DNA of 64,000 nucleotides from Metopolophium dirhodum (taxonomy: Eukaryota; Arthropoda; Insecta; Hemiptera; Aphididae): the NCBI RefSeq assembly GCF_019925205.1, contig NC_083562.1, positions 23,560,001-23,624,000 on the forward strand, in the 5' to 3' direction. The translations under genes and the position numbers were made by a program. Shown here piece by piece: positions 61,001-64,000 of the stretch. The notes below the pieces were generated by a model. That model was given only the letters and a program-made list of their open reading frames with translations, ran no database searches and was not told where the DNA came from. Position 1 is the first letter of the stretch. Every line of letters begins with the position of its first letter.

Positions 61001-64000
61001 ACGTCGAGTAATAATAATATATAAGTGAATTTTCCGTCCTACGTATATTCTCCATCCCGCCGACCGTCATCCCCCAGACACTCCCTGCCCGGCGTTCGCG
61101 CGGTTATCGCCGAGAATTATAAAATATTATTAAAATATATACCTTAGACGCGTCACGCGTATTTCCGCGTCGGTTGTTTGTCGACGATAATATTCACAGC
61201 AGGCTACCGAGGCAGTAAAAAAATAATAAGTCGACGTCCGTTTATTATATCCGACCAATGTTCCTTTCTGTTCCGGTCTGGTGTGAATACGATAGGATTT
61301 ATTGCATTTCATGTCGTTATAAATATTATAAACGCGAGCGTACCGGATTTATCCGACTTGGCGTGATAATTTCTAAACTCCACTTCTGGATTTTCACGTG
61401 TCAATCCCCAACACATCGATGAGAATAGATATCTCGGTCACACACTTCTATTGGAAAAATCGATGTTAAGACTGTTTGAAAGATCGTTTATTTTCGCAAG
61501 ACGAAGGAAAAATGATTTCATTATTATTACGTGATGTGATTTTTCCGACTGGATCCGCCATGAACCCATGTGAACACAAGTGAACAAATTTTCAAAGGAC
61601 TGTGCACATTTCGTAAACTCCCTTACGTGTATTCCTGCAATACTCACGTTGTTATATCATGTTCTTGTAACGTAATTTCAATATTGTCCTTATATTTATT
61701 ATATGCCACAGTGAGTTCATACGTTTTCATAAAATAAAAAAAAACTTATGTTAAATAAAGAAAAATATGTTTTTTCCAGTACGATATTTTATACAGTTTT
61801 CGGTGTAGGTAGATACTCACGAGTTTGCACGACAACAACAAAATAATAATATATTTTGGTAATATTTTGCAGCGGAAACCGAAATCTATAAATCCACTAT
61901 GTATGCAAATTTGTGTAAACACCATTTTTCTCGTAAAATGATCTACAAATATTCATACTAAAAAAAATGAAAAAGACGACACACAATCTAAATTTATTAC
62001 GTTTCCAAATATTCAATAGAGTATATCACACATTTGTTTCCTTCACTTTATCTACACGCACAAGTGTATGCGACAACGGGTTAAATAATTATAAACAACG
62101 TTTATATTAATTTAGACATTATTAATACATAAACAATGAATTATATTTCGTGGAATCTAATGAGGTTGCTGGATAATAATTATAATAGATTATTACTTCA
62201 TAATTATTATATTGTGCTTTGTAGAACTTTAAAATAAATTGAATTAAATTGCTGTGACATTTAATCTATGCATAAGATAATAATATTTATCTTTGTGAAA
62301 TAGTAAATTAATTTTTTTTTTAATTAAAGTTTCTATATTTAATTATTCAAAAACACAAAGCTTAAAATAAATATCATGATTTAAAAAAAAAATATGTACA
62401 TATTCATTTCGTAAACATATTTTCCGAAAATAAGATGAATGGAAATTAATTATCTCCAAAATAGTAAAAAAAAACTTAAATGCATTTCCCAAAATATCTC
62501 GTACAGTTGTACGATTTTGAGTAATATTAATAGAATTTAACGTAGGTATACTTCGCTTGCGTCTATATACAATTATATAATATAGGTTTAGTCTGCACCT
62601 GTAAAACAGTTACCTATAGACTATAGTGTATAAATATAAAAACATTATTTTTTTTATTAATACTTTTTGTGCGTTATGAACGCAATAAATGAATCAGTAT
62701 ATTAAAAAAGAATTTTCACCGCGGGGGCTTTATTAATTTTTAATCCGGTTAAAGCTCAAATGGTGCTAAAAATTGACAGGATTAATGTTAGTAGGTAGGT
62801 GGGTACATATAAATACAGTGGAATAAACGCAACATTAAATTGGATATTGACACTTAAACTATTCAAATCAATAGAAAATAGGTCAAACCACAGCAGGGTT
62901 TACTCGGTAAAAATCTTACAAACGACCGATACACGACCCGTTTCATATTAAATCGCAGAACTTTATACGGTGCGAATAATGACAATAACAAACAAACCAA
63001 CGTCAGTAACAACGCCACAATTCACCGGTACGGAAACATTATTTCTTCCACACCATACAATTACGACGATACAATGAATATACATAATAGAAAAAAGTAT
63101 TTGATATTATATGCTATTGCTATTACTTATTAGTTATTAGTCCGTTACACATAAAGGTGTTGTTCAGAGTTAAAACGTCGTTCTGGAAATTTGACTGTGC
63201 GCACGTAGGTGCCTATAATATACTATAATATGCAGCTTTACCTATTGACCTACATCACCGACATATTATAAACAAAATATCGTTAAATGTATAATAGATA
63301 ATGCACGTTTATTGACATAGACACTGAGTATATTTATAATAATATATATATATATATAAATCGTGTGTATGCGTAGACGACTCCTACAAAAGCACGCTCG
63401 TAAACTATCGCAATTATGGTAAACTTGAAAAACTTTCCTGGGGCACGTAACTCCAACGGTAGTTCAGGTCAATAATTTCCTGTCCTATGATACGATCTAT
63501 CACGTTGAGCGGCGAGTGTTTAGCAAGTTTATAATATTACAATACATATATTGTATGATAATTTAATAACTAAAGTTCAGGGTATTGTGATCGTTGATAG
63601 TATATTTATACATAGGTTCTGTTTAGAAATTTCAAATCGGGTCATTTTCCCATTCGATTTGTTCGGAAAGCACTTTTATATTGTATGTATACAAAGAATT
63701 TGTTTAAATGTTTCAATGCTGTGACATATGTTGTAAATATACTTTAGTGTAGAGCACTTAACAGACAACTCTATGGCATTTTGGATTATTCTATCTCAAT
63801 AAAAACAAAATACAACCAAATATTCAGAATGAAATATACTATGTATTGTACTATTATACTTATAGCAAACACATATTATAGCACAACACGGTCGGTTAAT
63901 GTGAGCTTATAATCAATTTATGGTATTATAAATTTGAGTAAAAAAAATATATAAACACAAAACAAGCTATATGTTTAAGGTGTTCCATTATTTCTATTTG
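58076..64000. other. Upstream flank to window edge, no recognised gene
   Basis: AT-rich, except for a GC-richer stretch at about 60650-61400 that contains a (CTG)5-like run near 60760 and open frames with no recognised product. A (TA)n tract lies near 63339-63358. It may hold distal regulatory DNA or the 5' part of a neighbouring gene. Confidence 0.5.

Noticed and set aside
60798..61070. A 90-codon minus-strand open frame in the GC-richer stretch near 61 kb.
   Set aside because: No family similarity or splice context could be recognised; kept only as a note that the block may be regulatory or an untranslated exon.

Overview
The window is animal nuclear DNA, very AT-rich, and most likely from an aphid or close hemipteran. 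That guess rests on base composition, ATT/TA microsatellites and the repeat types present; the strand and gene structure below do not depend on it.

The one gene I can support is a complete phosphodiesterase 11 (PDE11, dual cAMP/cGMP phosphodiesterase family) on the minus strand. I could assemble it by eye as 16 coding exons from an ATG at 42919 to a TAA at 529-531. All 15 introns are GT-AG, the phases match throughout, and the exons sum to 2784 nt, giving 927 residues. The order is an N-terminal regulatory segment, GAF-A, GAF-B and an HD-type PDE catalytic domain with all metal ligands present. Exons 4-16 are packed into 529-7369, whereas introns 3, 2 and 1 are 4.0, 3.9 and 26.5 kb. Exons 1 and 2 are far more GC-rich than their surroundings.

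Intron 3 (7370-11381) holds a nested transposon. A 1245-bp hAT-like element (7806-9050, perfect 8-bp target duplication) sits inside the left arm of a long-inverted-repeat, Mutator-like foldback element (7792-10428, perfect 10-bp target duplication). The core of the foldback element is a roughly 750-bp minisatellite. Intron 1 contains a 422-bp inverted-repeat element (16356-16777), a tiny poly(A)-tailed retro-insertion with a 13-bp duplication (25774-25822), a degenerate minisatellite near 28 kb, and a decayed LINE ORF1 remnant (about 31.3-32.1 kb).

Upstream of the gene (42920-64000) lie a full-length tRNA-derived SINE (43143-43420, 11-bp duplication), a 5'-truncated relative in the other orientation (47941-47989, 12-bp duplication), a Jockey-type LINE reverse transcriptase remnant with an intact YADDT motif (about 49.1-49.8 kb), and a pair of diverged direct repeats (57.5-58.1 kb). 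Several GC-richer blocks (about 45.5-46.0, 48.55-49.1, 54.3-54.6 and 60.65-61.4 kb) could hold the promoter or untranslated exons, but I found no firm evidence for a second protein-coding gene. I saw no tRNA gene outside the SINE head, no rRNA and no CRISPR-like array.
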